Shown one piece after another: positions 26,053 through 34,945 of a stretch of DNA of 64,000 bases. Below the pieces are notes generated by a model. That model searched no databases and had not been told where the DNA came from. It was given only the letters and a program-made list of their open reading frames with translations. The stretch is from positions 4,588,001 through 4,652,000 of the forward strand of contig NZ_CP054839.1 in assembly GCF_018141105.1 (NCBI RefSeq). The letters are read 5' to 3'. The DNA is from Saccharopolyspora erythraea. GTDB lineage: Bacteria; Actinomycetota; Actinomycetes; Mycobacteriales; Pseudonocardiaceae. Made by a program: the position numbers and the translations under genes. The stretch's first letter is position 1. Every line of letters starts with the position of its first letter.

Positions 26053-27270
26053 ATGGCCAGGGCACCGGAAGCCCCCGACATCCTGTCACCGGAGTTCGCC
26101 GCCGACCCCTATTCCTCGTACCGCGTGCTGCGTGATGAGTTTCCGTTGTTGTGGCACGAACCGATGCAGTCCTACGTCGTCTCCCGCTACGAGGACGTTC
26201 AGCGCGCGTTCCGCGAGCCCGCGTTCACCACGCGGAACTACGACTGGCAGCTGGAGCCGGTGCACGGCCGCACGATCCTGCAGATGGACGGCCGCGAGCA
26301 CGCCGTGCGCCGCGCACTGGTGGCACCGGCGTTCAGGGGCAGGGAGCTGGACGAGAAGTTCCTGCCGGTGATCGAGCGCAACTCGCGTCAGCTCATCGAC
26401 ACCTTCCGTGCTCAGGGCCGCGTGGACATCGTCGCCGACTACGCGACCCGGTTCCCGATCAACGTCATCGCCGACATGCTCGGGCTGCGCGCGCAGGACC
26501 GCGGCCGGTTCCGCGGCTGGTACACCTCGATCATCGCGTTCCTGGCGAACCTGAGCCAGGACCCGGAGGTGACCGAGGCGGGCCTGCGGACCCAGCGGGA
26601 GTTCGCCGAGTACATGATCCCGGTGATCCGGGAACGCCGGAACAACCTCGGCGACGATCTGCTTTCCACCCTGTGCCGGGCCGAGATCGACGGCACGTCG
26701 ATGAGCGACGAGGACATCAAGGCCTTCTGCAGCCTGCTGCTGGCCGCGGGCGGTGAGACGACCGACAAGGCCATCGCCAGTCTGATGCTCAACCTGCTGA
26801 ACCACCCCGAGCAGATGGCCGCCGTGCGCAAGGACCGTGACCTGATCCCGCAGGCCTTCGCCGAGACCCTGCGCTTCTCCCCGCCGGTGCACATGATCAT
26901 GCGCCAGCCCGCCGAGGACGTCGAGCTCTCCGGCGGAGCGGTGCCCGCGGGCAGCACCGTGACGTGCCTGATCGCGGCGGCCAACCGCGACCCGCAGCGC
27001 TATGCCAACCCCGACAGCTTCGACCTGTTCCGCACGGATCTGCCCACCAAGACCGCGTTCTCCGCCGCCGCCGACCACCTGGCGTTCGCACTGGGCAGGC
27101 ACTTCTGCGTCGGCGCGCTGCTGGCCAAGACCGAGGTCGAGGTCGGCGTGAACCACCTGCTGGACGTGATGCCCGACGCGGTCCTGGAGCCGGGTGCCAC
27201 CCCTGTCGAGCAGGGCGTGTTCACTCGCGGACCGGCGAGCGTGCCGGTGCGGTTCACCCCGGTGGCCTGA
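26053..27270 (+). CDS. Cytochrome P450
   Basis: This 405-residue soluble monooxygenase has the full P450 signature: the I-helix AAGGETTDKAI (oxygen-activating AGxxT), the K-helix ExxR in ETLRFSP, the PERF-like region and the haem-thiolate loop LAFALGRHFCVGALLAKTE with the axial Cys. Length and lack of a membrane anchor fit the bacterial class I enzymes that use ferredoxin. No ferredoxin or reductase gene is adjacent and there is no biosynthetic cluster, so the substrate is open. The ATG has AAAGGGAG about six bases upstream. Two direct repeats in the upstream region may be its operator. Confidence 0.95.
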   Translation: MARAPEAPDILSPEFAADPYSSYRVLRDEFPLLWHEPMQSYVVSRYEDVQRAFREPAFTTRNYDWQLEPVHGRTILQMDGREHAVRRALVAPAFRGRELDEKFLPVIERNSRQLIDTFRAQGRVDIVADYATRFPINVIADMLGLRAQDRGRFRGWYTSIIAFLANLSQDPEVTEAGLRTQREFAEYMIPVIRERRNNLGDDLLSTLCRAEIDGTSMSDEDIKAFCSLLLAAGGETTDKAIASLMLNLLNHPEQMAAVRKDRDLIPQAFAETLRFSPPVHMIMRQPAEDVELSGGAVPAGSTVTCLIAAANRDPQRYANPDSFDLFRTDLPTKTAFSAAADHLAFALGRHFCVGALLAKTEVEVGVNHLLDVMPDAVLEPGATPVEQGVFTRGPASVPVRFTPVA

Positions 27271-27359
27271 GCACAACGCGGCGGCGCCGACCGCGTCGTG
27301 TCGCCTCGGCACGACTGGCAGTGAACGGCCCAGGAGCCGGTTCACTGCCGGGGACGCGG

Positions 27360-28670
27360 TCAGAGCCAGCCGGGTAGTACGAAGAGGGTGAACGACAGCA
27401 CCGGCGCGACCAGGATCATGCTCATGCCCCACACCATGAGTCCCTTGAACGTCGCGTCGCGGTCGTCCTCCGGGGTGCTGGCCACGACGAGCGCGCCGCT
27501 GGTGGAGAACGGTGAGGAGTCGACCACCGAGGAGGAGATCGCCAGGGCGATGATCAGGCCGACCGCGCCGACCTGGCCGGTGTGCAGGAAGGGCACGGCG
27601 AGCGGGATGAGGGCGCCGAGGATGCCGGTGGTGGAGGCGAAGGCGGAGACCCCGCTGCCGATGAGGCAGATGACGAACGCGGCCAGCAGCGGGATGCCGA
27701 TGCCCGCGACGCTGTTGCCGAGGTGGTCGATGGTGCCCACGCTTTCCATCAGGCCCACGTAGGTGACCACGCCGCAGATCAGCAGCACGGTGGGCCAGGC
27801 GACCTCGGCGACGCACTTCTTGGTGGTCTGCGGCCACAGCAGGATCATGACGGTGGCGATGCTCATCGACAGCAGGCCCACGTCGAACTCCAGCACCAGC
27901 GCGCCGACGGCGAGCACGAGAAGTCCGGCGAGGGTCGCGCTCCGCTGCGTGTTGAGGGTGGTGACCTCGGTCAGCACCGCGGTGCCGGTGCGGGCGGTGG
28001 TGGTCGTGCCGCCTGGTTCGCCGGTGTGCTCGTCCTGCGGCAGCGCTTCGGTGGTGACGCGCCGGTCGAGCAGTTTCCTGCCGCCGAACAGGAAGAACAC
28101 CACGATGCTCAGCAGCGTGTTGAACAGCAGGGAGCTGATCCACAGCAGGACGGGGTTTCCGGGCAGTCCGCTGCGTTCCACGACACCGTTGGTGATGCTG
28201 CCGAAGATGCTGATGGGTGAGAAGCCGCCCGCGCTGGCGCCGTTGATGATGAGCAGTCCCATCAGCATCGGGCTGATGCGGTAGCGGGCGGCGAAGTTCA
28301 GCCCGATCGGTGCCATCATCGCCACCGCGCCGGGCACCACCGCGCCCACCATCGTCAGCAGGCCGGTGACCAGGAACATCACCCAGGGGATCAGGGCGAT
28401 GCGTCCTCGAACGGCGCGTACTCCGGTGTGGACCAGCCAGTCGACGGTGCCGTTGTACTTGGCGATGGCGAACAGCAGGGTGACGCCGACCAGTACGACG
28501 AACAGGTCACCGGGGAAGCCTGCGAACACGTCGTCCTCGGAGGTGCCGAACACGAACGTGCCGAGCAGGAAGGTGCCGAGGAAGGCGACCGCGCCCATGT
28601 TCACCGAGCGCAGGGTGGCGCAGAGGAAGATGAGAACCAGGCCGATGATCGAGATGATTTGGGTGGACAT
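27360..28670 (-). CDS. SLC13/MatC-like organic anion permease
   Basis: This 436-residue integral membrane protein has about twelve hydrophobic helices and the N-terminal MatC/DASS pattern (MSTQIISIIGLVLIFLCATLRSVNMGAVAFLG). Conserved SLC13-type loops follow (GAVVPGAVAMMAPIGLNFAARY, INGASAGGFSPISIFGSITNG), and the second repeat contains SGVSAFASTTGILGALIPLAVP and ISSSVVDSSPFSTSGALVVA, with the Ser/Thr-rich hairpin tips that bind dicarboxylate and cation. GAGGAG precedes the ATG. It is the last gene of the aminotransferase/FAD-Fe-S/permease set and probably imports the hydroxy- or keto-acid that these enzymes process, such as glycolate, lactate or malonate. Confidence 0.88.
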   Translation of the reverse strand: MSTQIISIIGLVLIFLCATLRSVNMGAVAFLGTFLLGTFVFGTSEDDVFAGFPGDLFVVLVGVTLLFAIAKYNGTVDWLVHTGVRAVRGRIALIPWVMFLVTGLLTMVGAVVPGAVAMMAPIGLNFAARYRISPMLMGLLIINGASAGGFSPISIFGSITNGVVERSGLPGNPVLLWISSLLFNTLLSIVVFFLFGGRKLLDRRVTTEALPQDEHTGEPGGTTTTARTGTAVLTEVTTLNTQRSATLAGLLVLAVGALVLEFDVGLLSMSIATVMILLWPQTTKKCVAEVAWPTVLLICGVVTYVGLMESVGTIDHLGNSVAGIGIPLLAAFVICLIGSGVSAFASTTGILGALIPLAVPFLHTGQVGAVGLIIALAISSSVVDSSPFSTSGALVVASTPEDDRDATFKGLMVWGMSMILVAPVLSFTLFVLPGWL

Positions 28671-28814
28671 CGAGGCTCCTCGAGGCAGACGTTGGCTCGC
28701 AGGGCTTGATGGGTTTGGCCGGATGTGTCTGGCGGTGGCGGCGGGTTCTGCCGGGCATCCGGCTTGTGCTGCTGTCCACCGCTTGCGGGATCGGTTCTCC
28801 TGGGTGCGGCGGCG

Positions 28815-31763
28815 TTACGACGGTGCGTTGCGGGTGGCCAGCGCTTCGCGCAGCAGCTCCACGGGGTGCCACGCGGTGCGTCCCGCGCCGTGGAAGATCT
28901 GCTGCCGGCACGACACGCCGGTCGCGGCCACGATCGTGTCCGCCGGTTCGGCGGCCAGCGCCGGGAGCAGGCGGTCCCGGCCGATGGTCATGGACGTCTC
29001 GTAGTGCTCGGCCTCGAAGCCGAACGAGCCGGCCATCCCGCAGCAGCCCGCGTCGATCTCGACGACCTGCGCTCCCGGGATCCGGCGCAGCAGGGCGAGC
29101 GTGGCGGCCGTGCCGACCTCGGCTTTCTGGTGGCAGTGACCATGGAAGACGATGCGCCGCCCGGCGAGCCAGGAGTCGGCGCGCAGGGGCAGCCGTCCTG
29201 TGTCGACGGCGTCGGTGAGCAGTTCCTCGACCTGTTTGACCCGAGCCGCGACGGCGTGTGCCGCCTCGGTGCCGGGCAGCAGGGCGGCGTGCTCGTCGCG
29301 CAGCATGAACACGCACGACGGTTCGCAGCCGACGATCGGTGAGTCCGGTCCGGTGTCGGTGGCAAGCGAGCCGACCAGCGCCGCGGCCTTCTTCTTCGCG
29401 TCGTCCAGCATGCCTTTGGACAGGCTGGACCGTCCGCAGCAGCCGCCTCCGGCGAGCTCGACGCGCCAGCCGGAGTGCTCCAGCAGTTCGATGGCCGCCT
29501 GGCCGATGTGCGGCTCGGTGAAGGTGGTGAACGAGTCGGCGAGCCAGGTGACCGTGCCCAGCGGTGCCGGGGCGTCGTTGCGCTGGTGGCGGCGGAACCA
29601 CCGCAGCAGGCTGGCCCGCTGGAACGTCGGCAGCGGGCGGGCGGCGGTGATGCCGAGGGCTCGCTGCATGAGCCGGCGCAGGAATCCGGTGCGTCCGGGC
29701 AGGTTCGACAGCGGAGCGGTGGCCGAGCCGATCCGGTTGAGCAGGCGGATCGAGGCGAACAGGCGTGAGCGCAGCGGCACGCCGTGGATCTGGTGGTGGT
29801 GCGCGAGGGTTTCGGCTTTGAGCGAGGACATGTCGACGCTCATCGGGCATTCGCTCTTGCATGCCTTGCACATCAGGCACAGGTCGAGGATCCCGTGCAG
29901 CCGCTCGTCGCCCAGGGCTGCGTGCGGGTCCGGTTCGGACAGCGCCTTGACCAGCGCGTTGGCGCGGCCGCGGGTGGAGTGCTCCTCGTTTCTGGTCGCG
30001 ATGTAGGACGGGCACATCACGCCCGAGGTGGACTTGCGGCAGGCGCCGATGTTCATGCATCGGTCGGCGGCGGCGCGCATGCCTCCGACGACCTCGAAGT
30101 CCAGGGTCGTGCGAAGCGGCGCGGCGGGTGGCAGGGCGTCGCGGTCGCGCAGGTTGTCGGTCATCGGGGGCGCGTTGACGATCTTGCCCGGGTTCATGAC
30201 GTCGCGGGGGTCGAACAGGCGCTTGACCGCGCGCATCAGCTCGTAGAGGTCGTCGCCGAAGATCTGCCGGTTGAACTCGCTGCGGGCCAGGCCGTCGCCG
30301 TGCTCGCTGGAGTTCACCCCGCCGTATTCGGCGACGAGGTCCTTGACGGCTTCGGCGACGGCGCGCATCCGCTCGACCTGGTCGGGGTCGGTGAGGTCGA
30401 CGAAGGGGCGGATGTGCAGGCAGCCGACCGAGCAGTGGCCGTAGAAGCCGGCCTCCATCCGGTGCTCGTCGAGGATCTTGCTGAACCGCTCGGTGTACTC
30501 GGCGAGGTGCCGCGGGTCGACGGCGGTGTCCTCGACGAAGGCCAGCGGGCGGCGGGTGCCCTCGCCGGCGGCCATCAGCAGGCCGAGGCTGGACTTGCGG
30601 ACCTTGAGCAGCGCTGCCTGTTCGGCGGGTGTGACGGCGCGCAGCGTGTGGTATCCGTGGCCGTTGCTCTGCCACAGGGCGTCGAGCCGGTCGAGCTGTG
30701 CGGTCAGCTCCGCTTCGTCGTCGCCGGTGAAGGACACGAACAGCAGTGCGCCCGGGTCGCCGACCAGGACGTCGCCGAGCTCGGCGAACTCGATCTTCTG
30801 CCGCGACAGTTCCAGGATGGTGCGGTCCATGAGCTCGACCTGGTGGGGGTGGCAGCTCAACGCGTCGGTGGTGGCCGAGATGGCGCCCGCGGTGTCGGTG
30901 AAGTGGCCGACGGCGTAGACGGTGCGCGCGGGTTTGGGCACCAGGTCGACCAGGGCGCGGGTGGCGACGACCAGCGTGCCTTCGGCTCCCACGACGAACT
31001 TGGCCAGGTCGAACGGTGTGCCGGAGTCCGCCAGCCGGTCGAGCCGGTAGCCGCAGGCTCGGCGCCAGAACGCCGGCATCCGGGAGGTGATGGTGTCCTC
31101 GTTGCCGGTGACCAGGTGCGGAAGCTCCCGGTAGATGCGGCCCTCGAGGGTGTCGGCGGCGGCCCGGCGTTGCCGTTCTTGCTCGTCGACGGGTTCCAGC
31201 CGGGCTCGTGATCCGTCGGAGAGCACCACGTCCAGGGCCCGCACGTGGTCGATGGTCATGCCGTAGGTCAGCGAGCCGCTGCCTGCGGAGTTGTTGCCGA
31301 TCATCCCGCCGATCGTGGCGCGGTTGCTGGTGGAGGTGTCCGGGCCGAACATCAGCCCGTGGGCCGCGGCGGCCTGGTTGAGCTGGTCCTGCACGACGCC
31401 GACCTCCACCAGTGCCGTGCGCTCGACCGGGTCGATGTCGATGATCTGGTTCATGTGCCGGGACAGGTCGAGCACCAGGCCGGGGCCGACGGTCTGGCCG
31501 ACCAGGCTCGTGCCCGCGCCCCGGGGCACGATCGGCACGCCCAGCTGCCCGGCGGTCTTCACCGCCGCGGCGACGTCGCCGGCGTGGCGCGGGAACACGA
31601 CGCCGAGCGGGGTGATCGAGTACATGCTGGCATCGCGCGAGAAGAGGTGGCGGGTGTAGTCGTCGAAGGCGACCTCGCCGTCCAATGCGCTACGCAGCGC
31701 TTGTTCCAGGCGTGGGCTGACGGTGTCGTGGGTGGGGGCTGCGTCGGAGGTGGGGGCGGTCAT
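28815..31763 (-). CDS. FAD-linked and Fe-S 2-hydroxyacid dehydrogenase (glycolate/D-lactate type)
   Basis: This 982-residue protein fuses a flavin domain with a C-terminal iron-sulfur domain, like the one-chain D-lactate or glycolate dehydrogenases of actinomycetes. The FAD domain has FPRHAGDVAAAV, PRGAGTSLVGQTVGPGLVLDLSR and TIGGMIGNNSAGSGSLTYG, and the FAD-oxidase C-terminal cap includes a His (GHCSVGCLHIRPF). The ferredoxin-type clusters are CMNIGACRKSTSGVMCPSY and CLMCKACKSECPMSVDM; two CCG motifs follow (GGCCGRSSLSKGM, DAGCCGMAGSFGF). Electrons would go to the respiratory chain. It follows the aminotransferase by about 90 bases; AAGGAC precedes its ATG. Confidence 0.92.
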   Translation of the reverse strand: MTAPTSDAAPTHDTVSPRLEQALRSALDGEVAFDDYTRHLFSRDASMYSITPLGVVFPRHAGDVAAAVKTAGQLGVPIVPRGAGTSLVGQTVGPGLVLDLSRHMNQIIDIDPVERTALVEVGVVQDQLNQAAAAHGLMFGPDTSTSNRATIGGMIGNNSAGSGSLTYGMTIDHVRALDVVLSDGSRARLEPVDEQERQRRAAADTLEGRIYRELPHLVTGNEDTITSRMPAFWRRACGYRLDRLADSGTPFDLAKFVVGAEGTLVVATRALVDLVPKPARTVYAVGHFTDTAGAISATTDALSCHPHQVELMDRTILELSRQKIEFAELGDVLVGDPGALLFVSFTGDDEAELTAQLDRLDALWQSNGHGYHTLRAVTPAEQAALLKVRKSSLGLLMAAGEGTRRPLAFVEDTAVDPRHLAEYTERFSKILDEHRMEAGFYGHCSVGCLHIRPFVDLTDPDQVERMRAVAEAVKDLVAEYGGVNSSEHGDGLARSEFNRQIFGDDLYELMRAVKRLFDPRDVMNPGKIVNAPPMTDNLRDRDALPPAAPLRTTLDFEVVGGMRAAADRCMNIGACRKSTSGVMCPSYIATRNEEHSTRGRANALVKALSEPDPHAALGDERLHGILDLCLMCKACKSECPMSVDMSSLKAETLAHHHQIHGVPLRSRLFASIRLLNRIGSATAPLSNLPGRTGFLRRLMQRALGITAARPLPTFQRASLLRWFRRHQRNDAPAPLGTVTWLADSFTTFTEPHIGQAAIELLEHSGWRVELAGGGCCGRSSLSKGMLDDAKKKAAALVGSLATDTGPDSPIVGCEPSCVFMLRDEHAALLPGTEAAHAVAARVKQVEELLTDAVDTGRLPLRADSWLAGRRIVFHGHCHQKAEVGTAATLALLRRIPGAQVVEIDAGCCGMAGSFGFEAEHYETSMTIGRDRLLPALAAEPADTIVAATGVSCRQQIFHGAGRTAWHPVELLREALATRNAPS

Positions 31764-31853
31764 GGAAGTCCTTCCGGCCGTTGTCGTGCCGCGGCCGGCG
31801 CGTCGGCGGCGCCGGGTCGTCGGCCTCGTCGTCGGATGCCGTGGCACCGCGTC

Positions 31854-33020
31854 TCACTCGGTGCGCAACACCTGCAGGGCGGCTTGGAGCCCGGCGGGGT
31901 CGACGCGCACCCCTGCCAGCTCGAGTCCCATCTGGACGCCGGCGAGGGTGCCGGCCAGCGTGAGGTCGTTGATGTCGCCGAGGTGGCCGATCCGGAACAC
32001 GTGTCCGGCGAGCTTGCCCAGCCCGGTGCCCAGCGACATGTCGAAGCGCTCGAGGATGATCCGGCGGACCTCGTCGGCGTCGTGGCCCTCCCCCAGCAGC
32101 ACGGCGGTCAGGGAGCTGGAGTACTCGCGTTCGTCGGCGCACAGGACCTCCAGGCCCCATCCGCACACGGCGGCCCTGGTCGCCGCGGCGTGCCGGTCGT
32201 GGCGCGCGAACACCGCGGGCAGTCCCTCCTCGTCGAGCAGGTCCAGCGCTTCGCGCAGGCCGTAGAGCAGGTTCGTCGCGGGTGTGTACGGGAAGTAGCC
32301 GCGGCGGTTGGCTTCCAGGATGGGCGTCCAGTCCCAGTACGACTTGGGCAACCGCGCTTTTTGCGCGGCGGCGAGGGCTTTGTCGCTGACCGCGTTGAAG
32401 CCCAGGCCCGGGGGCAGCATCAGGCCTTTCTGCGAGCAGCTCACCGTGACGTCCACGCCCCACTCGTCGTGGCGGTAGTCGATGGAGGCCAGCGAGGAGA
32501 TCGTGTCGACCAGCAGCAGTGCGGGGTGGGCGGCCTCGTCGATGGCCGCCCGGATCTCGGCGATCCGGCTGGTGACTCCGGTCGAGGTCTCGTTGTGGAC
32601 CACCATCACCGCCGCGATGTCGTGGTCGGGGTCGGCGGCGAGCCGTTCGGCGACGAGAGCTGGGTCCACACCCCTGCGCCAGTCGCCGGGGACGAAGTCG
32701 ACGACCAGGCCTAGTCCTTCTGCCATGTCGCGCCACAGGGTCGCGAAGTGGCCGGTCTCGAAGGCCAGCACGCGGTCGCCGGGCGAGAGGGTGTTGACCA
32801 GTGCCGCCTCCCAGGCTCCGGTGCCCGAGGAGGGGTAGATGAGGACGGGACCGCTGGTGGCGAACACGGGCCTGACCCGTTGCAGCAGGTCCAGTGCCAT
32901 GTCGGCGAAGTCGGGCCCGCGGTGGTCGATCGTGGGCCGGGCCATGGCCCGCAACACCCTGTCGGGCAAGTTCGTCGGTCCGGGGATCTGCAGGAAATGC
33001 CGTCCACTGTGAGCGGTCAC
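31854..33020 (-). CDS. Class V aminotransferase, serine-glyoxylate type
   Basis: This 388-residue PLP enzyme matches the alanine/serine-glyoxylate aminotransferase family: the opening TAHSGRHFLQIPGPTNLPDRVLRAM is nearly diagnostic. PLP-binding features include YPSSGTGAWEAALVNTL, VVHNETSTGV (acid for pyridine N) and the Schiff-base Lys in VSCSQKGLMLPPGL. It converts glyoxylate plus serine (or alanine) to glycine plus hydroxypyruvate (or pyruvate). With the 2-hydroxyacid dehydrogenase and permease it forms a route from glycolate to glycine. The start is GTG at 33020; the in-frame ATG at 33035 is less conserved. It is divergent from an IclR gene. Confidence 0.93.
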   Translation of the reverse strand: MTAHSGRHFLQIPGPTNLPDRVLRAMARPTIDHRGPDFADMALDLLQRVRPVFATSGPVLIYPSSGTGAWEAALVNTLSPGDRVLAFETGHFATLWRDMAEGLGLVVDFVPGDWRRGVDPALVAERLAADPDHDIAAVMVVHNETSTGVTSRIAEIRAAIDEAAHPALLLVDTISSLASIDYRHDEWGVDVTVSCSQKGLMLPPGLGFNAVSDKALAAAQKARLPKSYWDWTPILEANRRGYFPYTPATNLLYGLREALDLLDEEGLPAVFARHDRHAAATRAAVCGWGLEVLCADEREYSSSLTAVLLGEGHDADEVRRIILERFDMSLGTGLGKLAGHVFRIGHLGDINDLTLAGTLAGVQMGLELAGVRVDPAGLQAALQVLRTE

Positions 33021-33036
33021 TGAACCCAGCCCCATT

Positions 33037-33064
33037 CTGTGCCGTGATATGGCACGCTGTGCCG
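33037..33064. promoter_or_regulatory. IclR-type operator between the divergent genes
   Basis: CTGTGCCG occurs twice as a direct repeat (33037-33044 and 33057-33064, 20 bases apart), and a GGCAC (33051-33055) between them forms the inverted repeat GTGCC-N6/7-GGCAC with the first. It lies between the IclR gene and the aminotransferase-dehydrogenase-permease genes and is the likely control site. Confidence 0.6.
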
Positions 33065-33112
33065 CATAAAAGCGCAGCGAGGGTAAGGACCGGTCGTGGA
33101 GGAGTCAAGGCA

Positions 33113-33874
33113 GTGCGCAACGTTGTGAACACGCTCCGGGTGCTGGAGGAGGTCGCCGCACGGCAGCCGATCGGCGTCGGCGAGCTGGCCCGGGCCGTGC
33201 AGATGCCCAAGAGCTCGGTCCAGCGGGCGCTGGTCACGCTCAACACCGCAGGGTGGATCCGGCCCGCCTCGGGCGAGTCCCGGCGGTGGGTGGTGACGAC
33301 CAAGGCGTTGGCGGTCGGCGGCCGCGCGAGCGCTGACCTCGGCCTGCGCGACGCCGCCGTGCCGATCATGGAGGACCTGCGGCAGCGCACCGAGGAGACC
33401 ATCCACCTCACGGTTCCCGAGGAGGGCAAGGTCGTGCTGATCGAGCGGCTGGAGACCTCCAAACCGGTGCGCATCAGCATGGCCCTGGGCCACGCGCTTC
33501 CGTTGCACGCCTCGGCCAACGGCAAGGCGGTCCTGGCCAACAGCGGTCAGGAGGTCCTCGTCCGCCTGCTCGCAGGCGAACTGCCGCGCTACACCGACAA
33601 CACCGTCACCGACCCGGACCGGCTGCAGGCCGAGCTGGCTCGGGTCCGGGAACGCGGGTACGCGGTCAACCGCGGGGAATGGAGGATCGACGTCGGTTCG
33701 GTCGCGGCCGCGGTCCTGGAGGCGCCGGGGAAACCGGTCGCCAGCCTCAGCGTGAACATCCCGATGAGCCGGCTGGCCGGGGACGCCGAGGAGGTCTACG
33801 GCCTGGCGGTGAGCGAGGCGGCGGCCAAGCTCAGCGCGATGCACGGCCGCGCCGGTCCCGAGCTGACCGGATAG
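33113..33874 (+). CDS. IclR-family regulator of the glyoxylate gene set
   Basis: This protein of about 253 residues has an N-terminal winged helix (VRNVVNTLRVLEEVAARQPIGVGELARAVQMPKSSVQRALVTLNTAGWIRPASGESRRWVVTTK) and a C-terminal GAF-like effector domain (LGLRDAAVPIMEDLRQRTEETIHLTVPEEGKVVLIERLETSKPVRISMALG, with the final VASLSVNIPMSRLAG strand). IclR effectors are small carboxylates such as glyoxylate or pyruvate, which fits its neighbours. The GTG at 33113 is supported by GGAGGAG eight bases upstream. Divergent from the aminotransferase, with tandem CTGTGCCG sites between. Confidence 0.95.
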   Translation: MRNVVNTLRVLEEVAARQPIGVGELARAVQMPKSSVQRALVTLNTAGWIRPASGESRRWVVTTKALAVGGRASADLGLRDAAVPIMEDLRQRTEETIHLTVPEEGKVVLIERLETSKPVRISMALGHALPLHASANGKAVLANSGQEVLVRLLAGELPRYTDNTVTDPDRLQAELARVRERGYAVNRGEWRIDVGSVAAAVLEAPGKPVASLSVNIPMSRLAGDAEEVYGLAVSEAAAKLSAMHGRAGPELTG

Positions 33875-34003
33875 GTGGGCGCGTTCTCATCCGGGACCAC
33901 GGAAAAAATGTGCTGATCGGGTCTGAGCGGACCGGCTATCGTGGCCGCCTTCGGCGCCCGCTGATGTCTGCGGGCGCTCAGCGGCCTCTGACCTGGAGCA
34001 CGT

Positions 34004-34432
34004 GTGACCTCTACGCATCTGTTCGAGATCCAGCTCGGGGTCTATGCGACCGGCGACGACGTCGCGGGGCTGCTCAGCGGCTGCGCTCGACTGCTCGACG
34101 AGCGGTCGCTGCCGCATGACCTTCGCCTCGTCGGCCGGGAGCAGGACGCGGAGCACGAGCGGATGCCGCTGGCGCAACGCTATGCGGATCTGGCTCACCA
34201 GTGGAAGCTCACGCACCCCGATGCCGATGCCGGTGCGCGCGACTTCTTCGAGATCCAGGTCGGTCTCCATGCGTCCCAGACGGAGATGGACTCCGTGCGT
34301 GAGGCGCTCACGCGAGTCGTGTGCCCCGATCCGGAACACCGCTCCCCCTGCCCCATCCCCTGGGAGTCCGCCTACTCGGGTGTGGAACAGGCGGATGTGG
34401 CCGAGCGGTACGGGCATCTGCGTTCCCGCTGA
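34004..34432 (+). CDS. Hypothetical protein with internal duplication
   Basis: This 142-residue protein is not recognised. Two similar segments start with FEIQLGVYAT (near residue 7) and FEIQVGLHAS (near residue 82), each followed by an Asp-rich helix, so it looks like two copies of one small fold. It starts with GTG after the hairpin GCGCCCGC-tgatgtct-GCGGGCGC (about 33954-33977), with TATCGT as a possible -10 upstream. It has no signal peptide or membrane segment. It lies between IclR and a broken VOC gene with no functional link visible. Whether it is real is supported by its length, the duplication and codon usage, not by a known family. Confidence 0.6.
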   Translation: MTSTHLFEIQLGVYATGDDVAGLLSGCARLLDERSLPHDLRLVGREQDAEHERMPLAQRYADLAHQWKLTHPDADAGARDFFEIQVGLHASQTEMDSVREALTRVVCPDPEHRSPCPIPWESAYSGVEQADVAERYGHLRSR

Positions 34433-34560
34433 TACAGCCGATTCGCGACGCCAGGATCGCGCTCGCCCGCGACGTTCTGCGGTGGCCGGCTCGGCGTGTC
34501 GAACGATGACTCCGCCGCAGGCGCGCAGTCACGGAGGCGGTTGGTCCCTACGCTCGGCGG

Positions 34561-34942
34561 ATGGTGAGGCTCGGGTTCGCGGTGGTCGGGGTGGGCGACC
34601 TCGCCCGCGCTGTGCGGTTCTGGACTTCGGCGTTGGATCTGGTGGCAAGCCAGGAGTGGGCCAGTGAGAACTGGCGGACGCTCGAGCACGCCGACGGGTC
34701 GGGGTCGGGCGTTGGCGCTGATGCGCAGCGAGTCGCCGGCCGAGGCGCGTCCGCGCATCCACCTGGATCTGTTGGTCGACACCACCGAGGAGCAGGAGGC
34801 CGAGGTCGAGCGGCTGGTGGCGCTCGGGGCGAGCCGGGTCGACTGGGGCCTCTACCCGCCGAACCCGGATTTCGTCGTGCTCGCCGACCCGGACGGCAAC
34901 GTGTTCTGCGTCGTCGACCTGAGCCGCGCGCCGTCCGGCTGA
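34561..34942 (+). pseudogene. VOC/glyoxalase-family protein broken by a frameshift
   Basis: The first part, MVRLGFAVVGVGDLARAVRFWTSALDL ... NWRTLEHADGSG, is a VOC-fold start in one frame. From about 34700 the continuation ALALMRSESPAEARPRIHLDLLVDTTEEQEAEVERLVALGASRVDWGLYPPNPDFVVLADPDGNVFCVVDL is in the next frame, to TGA at 34940-34942. One extra base in or near the GGGTCGGGGTCGG run would restore a complete domain of about 127 residues, so a one-base deletion or sequencing error is likely. TACGCT sits six bases before the ATG, like leaderless genes here. If intact it would be a small-molecule binding or dioxygenase-type protein. Confidence 0.78.
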
Positions 34943-34945
34943 TGG

